Below are positions 1-6,750 of a stretch of 39,238 nt of DNA, one piece after another. The position numbers and the translations under genes are program-made. Source of the stretch: CAZAGD01 sp049699975 (GTDB lineage: Bacteria > Desulfobacterota > SM23-61); assembly GCA_049699975.1 (NCBI GenBank), contig JBNAWB010000004.1:1-39238 (forward strand), read 5' to 3'. Within the stretch, counting starts at the first letter, position 1; the number at the start of each line of letters is the position of its first letter. The notes below the pieces were generated by a model, which saw only the letters and a list, made by a program, of their open reading frames with translations, had not been told where the DNA came from and did not search any database.

Positions 1-100
1 ATAATTGATTATTCTCTGGTAACAATCACTCAAGGAGTGCAGATAGTTTCTTCCAATTTTTCTTAATATTGAATGACTGCTCACCTCCTTTCTTTGGAAG

Positions 101-123
101 AGGGCGGAAATTTTTTCCGCCCT
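101..123 (-). terminator. Stem-loop downstream of the Spy/CpxP-like gene
   Basis: A perfect 10-bp inverted repeat (AGGGCGGAAA, 101-110, against TTTCCGCCCT, 114-123) with a 3-base loop starts nine bases after the stop codon of the minus-strand gene. It probably ends or stabilises that transcript. No clear U-run follows on the minus strand, so efficient intrinsic termination is not certain. Confidence 0.5.
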
Positions 124-132
124 TTGGTCTAA

Positions 133-579
133 CTACCATCGCCCCATGCGACCCATCTTCCCCATGCCTGGCCCATAGCCGAAAGCGCCCAATTGGGCCT
201 GTTGTTCGGGAGTCAAGACATTGCGGATTTCTAAACGTAGATTGGTAGCTTTTTCGGCAATCTTCGATTGCAAGCTCAAAATCTCTTTCTGCAGAGCAGT
301 AATCTTGGCTTGATCAGGTTTGGGATTTAGCCAAAGACTCCTCAATTCAGTCCGTTTGGCCAGAAGCTGTTGCTGGAGTGGAGCCGTTTCATCTAAATAG
401 GCCTTCTGGAGGGCCTGAATCTTAGATGATTGTTCCGCAGTCAAATTTGGGATAGCTGGATAACCATAAAAGCTACGGCCATAACCCACACCCGCGCCCC
501 AAGGACCAGCCAAAACGCTGGAAACTGCCAGGCCTAATACGATAAGCAAACTCAATGTCAGAATAGCTGTTCTTTTCAT
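133..579 (-). CDS. Spy/CpxP-like periplasmic LTxxQ protein
   Basis: A 148-residue exported helical protein. Residues 1-25 form a signal peptide with cleavage likely after the VLA at the start of the mature GPWGAG sequence. The mature part carries two LTxEQ motifs, LTAEQ near residue 47 and LTPEQ near residue 122, flanking a Gln/Lys/Leu-rich helical core, and ends in a Gly/Met-rich tail. This is the layout of the Spy/CpxP/ZraP group of periplasmic chaperone or metal-stress proteins. The Met/Gly tail might bind metal, which is inference. The start is fixed by a strong ribosome site (AGGAGGTGA) just upstream. The gene stands alone and its 5' leader contains a large stem-loop at 611-662. Family assignment is good; the stress it answers to is unknown. 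Confidence 0.8.
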   Translation of the reverse strand: MKRTAILTLSLLIVLGLAVSSVLAGPWGAGVGYGRSFYGYPAIPNLTAEQSSKIQALQKAYLDETAPLQQQLLAKRTELRSLWLNPKPDQAKITALQKEILSLQSKIAEKATNLRLEIRNVLTPEQQAQLGAFGYGPGMGKMGRMGRW

Positions 580-610
580 TAATATTCACCTCCTTTCTTT
601 TTGGATTTAA

Positions 611-662
611 ATCCATTCAGCCCTTTAAGGTCTTTTGACTTTAAGGTCTTGCTGAAATGGAT
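611..662 (-). repeat. Stem-loop with internal direct repeat in a 5' leader
   Basis: ATCCATTCAGC (611-621) pairs with GCTGAAATGGAT (651-662) with one bulged base. The loop contains the direct repeat CTTTAAGGTCTT twice (623-634 and 639-650). It lies upstream of the Spy-like gene and would be in its leader if transcription starts further out. A regulatory role is inference. Confidence 0.45.
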
Positions 663-848
663 AGCCAAATTCAACTTTGCATTTTTGATTTTCATTTTTC
701 TTTTTCCGCCCTTCCTTTTACCACTTGATGCCGCAGACACCCTTTATTAAAGCATTCCTGATGCCAAGATGTTTGGCATTTAAAATTCTCCAAAGATTAC
801 AATCAGTTCAATATGTTTGACTGATATAAGTGATCAAATAAGAATCAT

Positions 849-946
849 TAGCAGCTCGACAAAATCGCCGAGAACTAAAATTGATCATGAATAATTACAA
901 TTGGTTAGCTCTCGACAATGTTGCCCGGGGAAACCAAAATTGTCGA
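849..946. repeat. Two degenerate copies of a 38-base repeat, the second forming a hairpin
   Basis: Copy one (849-886) and copy two (906-945) share the order AGC, TCGACAA, GCC, then AAAATTG. In copy two, TCGACAAT (912-919) and ATTGTCGA (939-946) form an 8-bp stem. They lie upstream of the small gene at 1074. They could be operator sites or worn repeats; nothing in the sequence decides this. Confidence 0.4.
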
Positions 947-974
947 AAAGAATAAAAGGGGGTGAAAAATTAAT

Positions 975-1002
975 TTGGGAAAGATGCAAATCATGGTAAT
1001 CT
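975..1002 (+). promoter_or_regulatory. Possible promoter for the small gene at 1074
   Basis: A -35-like TTGGGA (975-980) and a -10-like TAATCT (997-1002) are separated by 16 bases. The match to the sigma-70 consensus is moderate. Confidence 0.3.
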
Positions 1003-1073
1003 AAATAATATGCAACGAACTTAAATAGGAGAGGTCACAATAATATTAAAATTGGAATGGGAGGAAATCTTTT

Positions 1074-1259
1074 ATGAAAGCTGTTTTACAACTTAATTTA
1101 ATAACCACCTCGGCTGAAGAAGGTCAAAGAAAACTTTTAAAGCTTTGCGAGAAAATGGTGAAAGAAAAGATCATCGATGAGTATCACTTTGAAATTACCA
1201 CACCTCATGGTCCAGTGACTGAAAAGTGCCTCCTCGCTGATCAAAAAGTAATCGCCTGA
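1074..1259 (+). CDS. Small protein of unknown function, 61 residues
   Basis: A short acidic/basic protein beginning MKAVLQLNLITT, with an amphipathic Lys/Glu helix (about residues 14-34), a strand-like YHFEITTPHG stretch and two cysteines (Cys25, Cys52). No family is recognised. It is probably real because a good ribosome site (GGGAGGAAA) lies about six bases before the ATG and the composition is protein-like. No signal peptide or membrane segment is seen. It stands alone between the Spy-like gene and the toxin-antitoxin pair. Function not assigned. Confidence 0.6.
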   Translation: MKAVLQLNLITTSAEEGQRKLLKLCEKMVKEKIIDEYHFEITTPHGPVTEKCLLADQKVIA

Positions 1260-1326
1260 AAAGTTTAAGACTGCCCGGAGGGCGGGTTAGAAAAGAGAAT
1301 TGTTCTTAAAAAAGAAAATTGTGTAT

Positions 1327-1734
1327 TTATGGCTCAAGCCTTTGCAGGTCTTCTATCATTTCAAAGTCCTTATCGTAAGAATAAATTTCACGCAGGCCAT
1401 GGTACCTCATAAAGACGGCGTTAAAAGCATCGATGAAATCAATATTTTTACGAGCATAAAGGACAAGGGCATCCACCAAAATATCTTTATCCGGAATCCA
1501 AATACTATCAGTTCCAACAATAATTGAAATTTTATCAATAACCTCAGATTTCGGCACTTTGTAATAAGATAGCAGGGTCCATATAAGTTCAGCAATCACC
1601 ATCACCGAAGTAGTTAAGATTATTTCTCCCGATATAGCTTTTCGAAAAATTTCCCTACATCTTTCATATTTTGAGAATTCATCTTTGGTAAGATATCTGA
1701 GAAATATGTTTGTGTCGACGAATTTTTTCTTCAT
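1327..1734 (-). CDS. PIN-domain ribonuclease, VapC-type toxin
   Basis: 135 residues forming one PIN domain. The acidic metal-site residues are visible: Asp7 in FVDTNIFLRYL, Glu49 in VIAELIW, Asp102 in IDFIDAFNAV and Asp121/Asp123 in YSYDKDFE, so the nuclease should be active. VapC toxins cleave RNA, often initiator tRNA or 23S rRNA; the target here is unknown. The gene follows its antitoxin by four bases in a shared transcript, the usual antitoxin-first layout. Length is normal for the family. A PIN protein with a housekeeping role is less likely given this partner. Confidence 0.88.
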   Translation of the reverse strand: MKKKFVDTNIFLRYLTKDEFSKYERCREIFRKAISGEIILTTSVMVIAELIWTLLSYYKVPKSEVIDKISIIVGTDSIWIPDKDILVDALVLYARKNIDFIDAFNAVFMRYHGLREIYSYDKDFEMIEDLQRLEP

Positions 1735-1738
1735 GGCC

Positions 1739-1996
1739 CTATCCTTCCTGGGCCATCTTTTTAGTAATCTGCTTTTTAACCTCTTCTCTAACTTTTCTGA
1801 AGTCTATAGGCTTTTCTTTTCGTGGTATCTTTATGGAGCCACCGAGATCAAGCAGACTTCCGCTTAAAGGTTTAATAATCGCCTGATTACCTTCTACTAC
1901 GATGATTACTTTTTCAGAAGGCCGTAGATTCAAAGCTTCCCTCACTTTTTTAGGAATGGTCATTTGACCTTTAGAAGAAAGTATAGAAATTGGCAT
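1739..1996 (-). CDS. AbrB/SpoVT-fold antitoxin, VapB-like
   Basis: 85 residues. The N-terminal half (about residues 3-45) is a swapped-hairpin AbrB DNA-binding domain, with the typical SSKGQMTIPKKVREAL segment and a following strand, VIIVVEGNQAIIKPL. The C-terminal half is a charged helix that would wrap and inhibit the PIN toxin encoded four bases downstream. Such antitoxins also repress their own promoter. The start has a ribosome site (AGGAGGA) and a clear sigma-70 promoter upstream at 2025-2053. Assignment to a type II toxin-antitoxin pair is secure; which VapB subgroup it belongs to is not. Confidence 0.88.
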   Translation of the reverse strand: MPISILSSKGQMTIPKKVREALNLRPSEKVIIVVEGNQAIIKPLSGSLLDLGGSIKIPRKEKPIDFRKVREEVKKQITKKMAQEG

Positions 1997-2024
1997 TTAT
2001 TCCTCCTTTTTAATATTTTTTTAC

Positions 2025-2053
2025 ATTATATAACTTCTCTTACATCAAGGCAA
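2025..2053 (-). promoter_or_regulatory. Sigma-70 promoter of the toxin-antitoxin pair
   Basis: On the minus strand TTGCCT (2053-2048) and a consensus TATAAT (2030-2025) are 17 bases apart. The start codon is about 30 bases downstream, preceded by a ribosome site. This is likely where the antitoxin autoregulates. Confidence 0.65.
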
Positions 2054-2119
2054 ATATTTTACCCAGAGCTTAAAATCCGTGTGTCGAAAAAAAAGGGCGG
2101 TGTCCCCAGAAGATAGTTA

Positions 2120-2854
2120 TTATTCCTGCATTCTCTTTTTAAAGATTTGAACTGCCAATTCAAAAAAGAGAAAACAAAATCCGGCCAGGATTAAAATTTC
2201 GAGCCAACGATTCAACAGATCAGTTCTGGCCAACAAAGACTGTTTTAAGGTATCCACTGTATAGGTAAGAGGAAGGAAATAGCCGAAAATCTGGAGGATA
2301 AAAGGCATAGAGGTGAAAGGAAAGAAAACACCGCATAGGAAAATCATGGGAAAGCGGAAAAAATTGGCCAATGTCATGGCTTCAAAAACTTCTCTAACTC
2401 CTACGGAAATTAAAATTCCTAAAAAGGAAAAAGTAAAGCAGGAGACGAGTATAGAAATTAAAAGCGCTAAAGGATGGGAAACATTTAGACCAAAAACCAA
2501 GATGATGAAAAACAGAGCGACTACGCCCATGGCCAACCCGAAAAATGCTGCCCCCAACCCCTTTCCTAAGATAATTGTCCTTAGGTGCAGGGGGGCCAAG
2601 AGCAATCGTTCCAGAGCATCAATCCGTTTTTCAAAACTAATAACAATTGCCGCCATCGAGGTAGTAGAAAAAAGAATGGTCATGCCTACTAAACCAGGAC
2701 CAACTTCCGCAATCCCTTCTGGGTTGCGCAAATAAAAAGCTAAAATGAAAACTAAAGGTAACATCAATCCCCAACTAATCAAGGGTGGTTTCAAATAGTA
2801 AGCTTTAAGATCTTTACGGGCGATGTAATAAGCCCTTCGCCAATTGAGTCTCAT
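2120..2854 (-). CDS. ABC-2 type transporter permease
   Basis: 244 residues with about six membrane segments (roughly residues 25-42, 53-73, 103-127, 133-153, 165-190 and 217-236), the core of the ABC-2 permease family used in drug, lipid or polysaccharide export. The charged N-terminus (RRAYYIARKDLKAYY) is typical of the coupling region. Its ATG overlaps the stop of the upstream ATPase gene by one base (TAATG), so translation is coupled and the two form one exporter, presumably two permeases with two ATPases. The substrate cannot be told from sequence. Confidence 0.85.
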   Translation of the reverse strand: MRLNWRRAYYIARKDLKAYYLKPPLISWGLMLPLVFILAFYLRNPEGIAEVGPGLVGMTILFSTTSMAAIVISFEKRIDALERLLLAPLHLRTIILGKGLGAAFFGLAMGVVALFFIILVFGLNVSHPLALLISILVSCFTFSFLGILISVGVREVFEAMTLANFFRFPMIFLCGVFFPFTSMPFILQIFGYFLPLTYTVDTLKQSLLARTDLLNRWLEILILAGFCFLFFELAVQIFKKRMQE

Positions 2855-3840
2855 TAATTCATACCTCCCGTCTTCACTTGCTTATCTATGCGCATAACTT
2901 CTGCATCCACGCCAGTCAATTTTACAAAGGCATCCTCCAGGGTGGGAGTTAAAGTTTGAATCGAAAAAATCTTCCTTCCGCCCTGATCCAGGTGGATGAT
3001 TATCGGGCCTATGGACTCGTGCAAAGTTCTTCCATAAAGGCGCAGTCGGTCTTCCACTATGGTAACTTTCTCCACCCCGGGAATAGCTTCCATCTCCTTT
3101 ATTATGGTGGCGGGCATGGGCTGTGCTTTTATCTCTAGCACTTCGGTATCTTGAACTTTCCTTTTTAGCGCCATGGGCGTATCGATAATACGAATTTGCC
3201 CTTGCACAATAATGGCTACGCGATCACAAAGTTCTTCAGCTTCGCCAATTAGGTGCGTGGTAAGGAAAATGGTTACTCCTTTTTCTTTGAGCTTTTTAAC
3301 TACTCCCCGCAACCCGCGCGCGCTCATCACATCCAAACCCGTCGTCGGCTCGTCAAGAAAAAGGATGCGCGGACGATGGACAAGAGCTGCTGCGATAGTT
3401 AAACGCCGCTTCATCCCGCGGGAAAACCCTTGAAATTTAGTGTGGGCTCGATCAAACAAATTAAATTCGCGGAGAAGTTCCTCGCTGCGGCTTTCCCATT
3501 CTTTTTTGGGAACACCGTAAAGCTGGGCCATGTAAATAAGGTTTTCCCGGGCCGTTAATTCAGCATAAAGATTTGAGCTTTCTGGAACTACGCCCACACT
3601 TTCTTTTGCCCGCACAGAATCGTTGATCACATTAAACCCATTTACAAATGCTAAGCCGCTATCCGGTTTGAGCAGTCCCGAAAGAATCTTGATCGTGGTA
3701 GTCTTACCGGCTCCATTGGGCCCCAGAAAACCAAAAATCTCTCCTTCCTTAACGGAAAAGTTAATCTCCTGCAAAGCCTGAATTTCGCCAAACTTCTTGC
3801 TTATTCCTTCGACACGAATAATTTCTTTGGTCTCGGCCAT
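2854..3840 (-). CDS. ABC transporter ATP-binding protein, DrrA/CcmA-like
   Basis: 328 residues. Walker A is GPNGAGKTT (residues 40-48), the signature motif is FSRGMKRRL (139-147), Walker B is RILFLDEPT (158-166) and the switch His is in FLTTHLIGEAEEL. After the nucleotide-binding domain, residues 230-328 form the extra C-terminal domain common in ATPases that energise ABC-2 exporters. Start supported by AAGGAGA five bases upstream. It is the first gene of a two-gene exporter unit with the permease at 2120-2854. All catalytic motifs are intact. Confidence 0.9.
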   Translation of the reverse strand: MAETKEIIRVEGISKKFGEIQALQEINFSVKEGEIFGFLGPNGAGKTTTIKILSGLLKPDSGLAFVNGFNVINDSVRAKESVGVVPESSNLYAELTARENLIYMAQLYGVPKKEWESRSEELLREFNLFDRAHTKFQGFSRGMKRRLTIAAALVHRPRILFLDEPTTGLDVMSARGLRGVVKKLKEKGVTIFLTTHLIGEAEELCDRVAIIVQGQIRIIDTPMALKRKVQDTEVLEIKAQPMPATIIKEMEAIPGVEKVTIVEDRLRLYGRTLHESIGPIIIHLDQGGRKIFSIQTLTPTLEDAFVKLTGVDAEVMRIDKQVKTGGMN

Positions 3841-3874
3841 TCATTCTCCTTAGCTTTTCCCCCCCACCTTTACC

Positions 3875-3940
3875 TTCTCCCCAGCGGGGAGAGGGAAGAT
3901 GGAAGAAATTTAAAGCTCACCCTCCGGCGGGGAGAGGTGA
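3875..3940. repeat. Two dispersed palindromic repeats (CTCCCC-AGC-GGGGAG family)
   Basis: Copy one: CTCCCC (3877-3882), loop AGC, GGGGAG (3886-3891). Copy two: TCACC (3917-3921) and GGTGA (3936-3940) around a CTCCGGCGGGGAG core. Related copies lie at 14707-14733 and 16514-16557. They sit in intergenic DNA, here between the ABC operon and the ArsR gene. Confidence 0.65.
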
Positions 3941-4046
3941 ATTGAAAAAGGGAAGTTGAAACTGCCCCAAAATAATCCCTCTAACTTTTCCAAACTAACA
4001 AATTTTTCGGGGCCTAAAATAAAATCATGACCAACGGAAAGGGACT

Positions 4047-4178
4047 TTATTTTTTCCCTTTTTTCCCCGTGCAGGGGTGTTTCTTCGTCGAACCATGACA
4101 TTTTTTAATCTGTTCTGGCGAGCACTCTTCTGGTTTTCCTTTTAACTTTTCCGGGTATTGGCATTTACTTGCGCACAT
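4047..4178 (-). CDS. Possible separate 43-residue cysteine-rich protein (internal start)
   Basis: Starting at Met115 of the ArsR frame (ATG at 4178-4176), a 43-residue cysteine-rich polypeptide could be made independently: MCASKC, then EECSPEQIKKC and a final HPC. A perfect AAGGAGG (4193-4187) lies eight bases upstream, better than anything at the ArsR start itself. From memory, similar small cysteine-rich proteins ending near HPC occur as stand-alone genes, which would make this a fused or read-through pair; that needs a database search. Function unknown, plausibly metal or iron-sulfur binding. Confidence 0.45.
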   Translation of the reverse strand: MCASKCQYPEKLKGKPEECSPEQIKKCHGSTKKHPCTGKKGKK

Positions 4179-4520
4179 TTTTAATTCCTCCTTCGGCCTT
4201 TTTATTTTGCCGCCTGCAAGGCGGATGCATCCTAATTCTGGTAACGGCCTTAGAGCCGTCATCTCTTCCAAAGCCCGGGCTAATTCCAGCAGTTTATCCT
4301 TCTCCACAAAATAATGAGTCCAATATCCCCTTTTCTCCCCCCTTACTAATCCTGCCTTTCTTAACTGTTGTAAGTGCTGAGAGACAGCCGCTTCGGATAT
4401 CTGCAGTTGATAGGCCAGCGCTCCTACGCAAAGATCGCGAGTTAATAAAAGTTTTAAGAGCTCTAAACGAGTCTCATCAGCTAATGATTTTAAAAGAGAG
4501 AAAATATCCCTCATATTCAA
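4047..4520 (-). CDS. ArsR-family repressor with C-terminal cysteine-rich module
   Basis: 157 residues. Residues 3-95 are an ArsR winged helix: an N-terminal helix SLADETRLELLKLL, the segment DLCVGAL (Cys31) and the recognition helix SEAAVSQHLQQLRKAGLV. Residues 115-150 hold a cysteine-rich module (Cys116, Cys120, Cys133, Cys141, Cys150). The frame is open at TTG 4520, but ATG at 4514 (residue 3) is the likelier start; no ribosome site is seen for either. The expected CVC metal pair is only Cys31 here. An excellent ribosome site precedes Met115, so the module may also be made alone (see 4047-4178). A palindromic operator and promoter precede the gene, as expected for a self-repressing metal or redox sensor; the effector is unknown. 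Confidence 0.8.
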   Translation of the reverse strand: MNMRDIFSLLKSLADETRLELLKLLLTRDLCVGALAYQLQISEAAVSQHLQQLRKAGLVRGEKRGYWTHYFVEKDKLLELARALEEMTALRPLPELGCIRLAGGKIKRPKEELKMCASKCQYPEKLKGKPEECSPEQIKKCHGSTKKHPCTGKKGKK

Positions 4521-4556
4521 TTAAGCATTTGCTTAATTAAATTTTAAGTCGCTTAA
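4520..4556 (-). promoter_or_regulatory. Palindromic operators of the ArsR-type repressor
   Basis: Two inverted repeats precede the ArsR gene: ATTAAGCA-TT-TGCTTAAT (4520-4537, 8-bp arms) and TTAAG-TCG-CTTAA (4544-4556, 5-bp arms). Both contain the TTAAG/CTTAA core and overlap the promoter and start-site region, as expected for autorepression by a dimeric winged-helix protein. Confidence 0.65.
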
Positions 4557-4568
4557 ATAAAATGTCAA
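4541..4568 (-). promoter_or_regulatory. Sigma-70 promoter of the ArsR-type gene
   Basis: Minus-strand TTGACA (4568-4563, perfect consensus) and TAAAAT (4546-4541) are 16 bases apart. One operator half lies in the spacer and the other just downstream of the -10 box. Confidence 0.65.
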
Positions 4569-4608
4569 GAAAAAAATAGAGGAATAAATTCTTTGAGGTG
4601 AACTATAA

Positions 4609-4770
4609 CCCTACCTAACCTCCCCTTAATTTAAGGGGAGGGATGGAGGAAGAAAGGTAGTTAGGGAAATTTAATTGGAAAAAATAAATTCCTCTGCGCC
4701 CCCAGCGCTCTCTGCGGTGGTGATATAAGCCTACCTATCCTCATCTTATTTTAAGGTGAGAGATGGAGGG
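4609..4770. repeat. Paired hairpin repeats plus a CTGCGC/CTGCGG repeat
   Basis: Two related repeats, 4611-4652 and 4731-4770, share CCTACCTA-CCTC and GATGGAGG ends around hairpins whose stems differ by compensating changes (CTCCCCTTA/TAAGGGGAG versus CTCATCTTA/TAAGGTGAG). Between them, 4690-4720 is a CTCTGCGC...CTCTGCGGTG element with a second copy at 14766-14800. No gene is visible from 4521 to 4818. Confidence 0.6.
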
Positions 4771-4818
4771 GTAAAAAGGATGGAAGGAGATTAAACGGGA
4801 GGACAAAAGTAAGCAGCT

Positions 4819-6672
4819 CTAATTAATAACTTTTTTTCTTTTAATTATTTGGAAAATTGCTGGGATACCAACTAAAAGAAAGCCTAAAATATCTGTAAGC
4901 ACGGAGGGATAGACAAGATTAAATCCTCCGACAAGAAAAAATACTTTGGCCCATAAAGGCAATGGAGAAATAAACCATCCATATAATCCAAAGCCCACTG
5001 CCGTCACCCCCACTAATGCTGTTAAGAAAACGCGGAAAATAACTAAAGTTGCTCCTTGAGCCAAAAGCTCTGGGCTGTAAGCAAACATATATGGAATAAT
5101 AAAACCAATAAGAGCCAATCTCCAGGCCGTAAAGCTGGTCTTCATCGCATCTGCTCCGGCGATATTCGCTCCCGCGTATCCAGCCACGGCTACAGGAGGT
5201 GTAATTGCGGAGAGCATGGCGAAAACAAAAACATACATATGCGCCACCAAGGGAGGCACTTTCAATTCGATCAAAGAAGGGGCAGCAATAACAGCCACGA
5301 TAATATAGGCCGGGGTTGTGGGCACACCCATTCCTAAGATAATAGAAGCAATCATAACAAAGAAAAGAGCCAAGAATAGATGACCTTTAGCCAAGCCTAA
5401 AACTAACATCATAAATTTAAAACCTAATCCGGTATAAGTAATAACGCCCACGATGATGCCAGCGCACCCAGTAGCTACGGCAATCATCGCTGCGTTCTTG
5501 GCTCCATTGGCCATTGCTTCTATAAAAAGGCTATAGTTGAGGCGGGATTCTCGCCCAAGGAAACTAATTAAAACCGTGCTTCCTAAAGCCCACAGGGCAG
5601 AATAGTGAGGAGAAAAGCCGGCCACTAATAAAAAGATTAAAATTAAAAGAGGCAGAAAAAGATAAAGCCTCCGCAAAATTGTTTTTCTTAAGGCTCTAAT
5701 TTCTTCTGCATTTACCCCAGGTAGATTACTTTTAATCGCTTCCAAGTGCGTAGCTAAACCAATGGAGTAAAAATATAAAATGGAAGGGATGATCGCGGCC
5801 ACACATACCTGCAAATAAGGAATACTCAAAGTCTCCGCAATAATGAAAGCTGCAGACCCCATAACCGGCGGCATTAATTGACCACCCGTTGAAGCCGCTG
5901 CTTCTACTGCCCCGGCAAAATGGGGTTTATAACCGACGCGCTTCATTAAAGGAATCGTAAAAGTCCCCGTGCCATATACATTAGCTACAGAAGCTCCGGA
6001 TATAGTACCAAAAAGCCCACTGGCCACCACCGCCGCCTTGGCCGGTCCTCCCCGCGCTCTACCCACCATAGCTAAGGCGAAATCAATTATGAAATTCCCA
6101 ATCTTCGTCGCTTCTAAGAAAGCTCCAAATATGATAAAAATCACTATATAGGTTGCGGAAGCACCCAGAGGAATCCCGAAGATCCCCTCGGTAGTTAAAA
6201 ACAAGGTATCAATGAACTCAAGGAAATTAGTCTTGCTATGGGCGAGAAAATCCGGCAGATATGGCCCCAAGAAAAAGTAGGCTAAAAAACAGCCAGTAAT
6301 CAAGCTCAGAACTCCGCCTACTACCCGCCGGCAAGTTTCCAGAACTAAAATTACTGTGATTATAGCTAAAAAGGCATCTCCAGCGTAAACGGGATCCATC
6401 CAAGGAGCCCGAGTTAATATCCGCTCATGGTTAAGAAAAACATAAGGAATCAGGAGTAAAGAGAGAAATACTGATACATCATCTACCCAGCGCAGTCTTT
6501 TTTTGTTTCGTTGATTTGCTAAAGGATGGACCCAAAAAACCACAGCCATCATTAAAGATAGATGGATAAACCGTTGCAAGACAGTCTCCAAGATGCTCGT
6601 GGCCGCCATATAGAGGTGGAAGGCCGCAGTAATTACACAAAAATAGGTAATAATTTTTTGACGCAAGTCCAT
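4819..6672 (-). CDS. TRAP transporter fused permease, TAXI type
   Basis: 617 residues and very hydrophobic. The small DctQ-like and large DctM-like membrane subunits are joined in one chain, as is usual for TRAP systems using TAXI binding proteins. Glycine-rich stretches typical of the large subunit are visible (GTISGASVANVYGTGTFTIP near residue 220, GMGVPTTPAYIIV near 450, and ITPPVAVAGYAGANIAG near 490). It would form an ion-gradient-driven importer with the binding protein encoded 78 bases upstream. Start supported by AAGGATGG before the ATG. Substrate not predictable; TAXI systems often take dicarboxylates, glutamate or other organic acids. Confidence 0.92.
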   Translation of the reverse strand: MDLRQKIITYFCVITAAFHLYMAATSILETVLQRFIHLSLMMAVVFWVHPLANQRNKKRLRWVDDVSVFLSLLLIPYVFLNHERILTRAPWMDPVYAGDAFLAIITVILVLETCRRVVGGVLSLITGCFLAYFFLGPYLPDFLAHSKTNFLEFIDTLFLTTEGIFGIPLGASATYIVIFIIFGAFLEATKIGNFIIDFALAMVGRARGGPAKAAVVASGLFGTISGASVANVYGTGTFTIPLMKRVGYKPHFAGAVEAAASTGGQLMPPVMGSAAFIIAETLSIPYLQVCVAAIIPSILYFYSIGLATHLEAIKSNLPGVNAEEIRALRKTILRRLYLFLPLLILIFLLVAGFSPHYSALWALGSTVLISFLGRESRLNYSLFIEAMANGAKNAAMIAVATGCAGIIVGVITYTGLGFKFMMLVLGLAKGHLFLALFFVMIASIILGMGVPTTPAYIIVAVIAAPSLIELKVPPLVAHMYVFVFAMLSAITPPVAVAGYAGANIAGADAMKTSFTAWRLALIGFIIPYMFAYSPELLAQGATLVIFRVFLTALVGVTAVGFGLYGWFISPLPLWAKVFFLVGGFNLVYPSVLTDILGFLLVGIPAIFQIIKRKKVIN

Positions 6673-6750
6673 TTACCCATCCTTTAGCGGATTATCATCT
6701 AAAAAAGGAGCCAGTATTAAAAAGAGATCGGCAAGGGGATAGAGCTACGA

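Larger units (their letters stand above)
600..1073. other. Gene-free region with stem-loops and a degenerate repeat
   Basis: No convincing gene lies between the Spy-like gene and the small protein at 1074. The region holds a leader stem-loop (611-662), a 7-bp hairpin at 761-779 (ATGCCAA/TTGGCAT), two diverged copies of a repeat of about 38 bases (849-886 and 906-945), and a probable promoter for the gene at 1074. Confidence 0.6.

Noticed and set aside
1..84. Minus-strand frame from GTG at 84 open to the window edge, next to a strong AGGAGG
   Set aside because: The GTG overlaps the ribosome site itself, so it cannot be its start, and the frame placed at proper spacing stops after three codons. 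Only 28 codons are visible.
600..1073. CRISPR-like array from the two repeat copies
   Set aside because: Only two degenerate copies, no regular spacers and no cas genes.
1271..1290. Terminator after the small gene at 1074
   Set aside because: The stem is only four base pairs (GCCC/GGGC) and there is no U-run.
2085..2106. GTGTCGAAAAAAAAGGGCGGTGTCCCC stretch (quoted in part) resembling ends of transposase-linked repeats
   Set aside because: A single short copy with no inverted partner or transposase in the window; not enough to call a mobile element.
3910..4101. 63-codon minus-strand frame starting inside the ArsR gene
   Set aside because: It overlaps the end of the cysteine-rich module in another frame, runs through the palindromic repeat and has no ribosome site.
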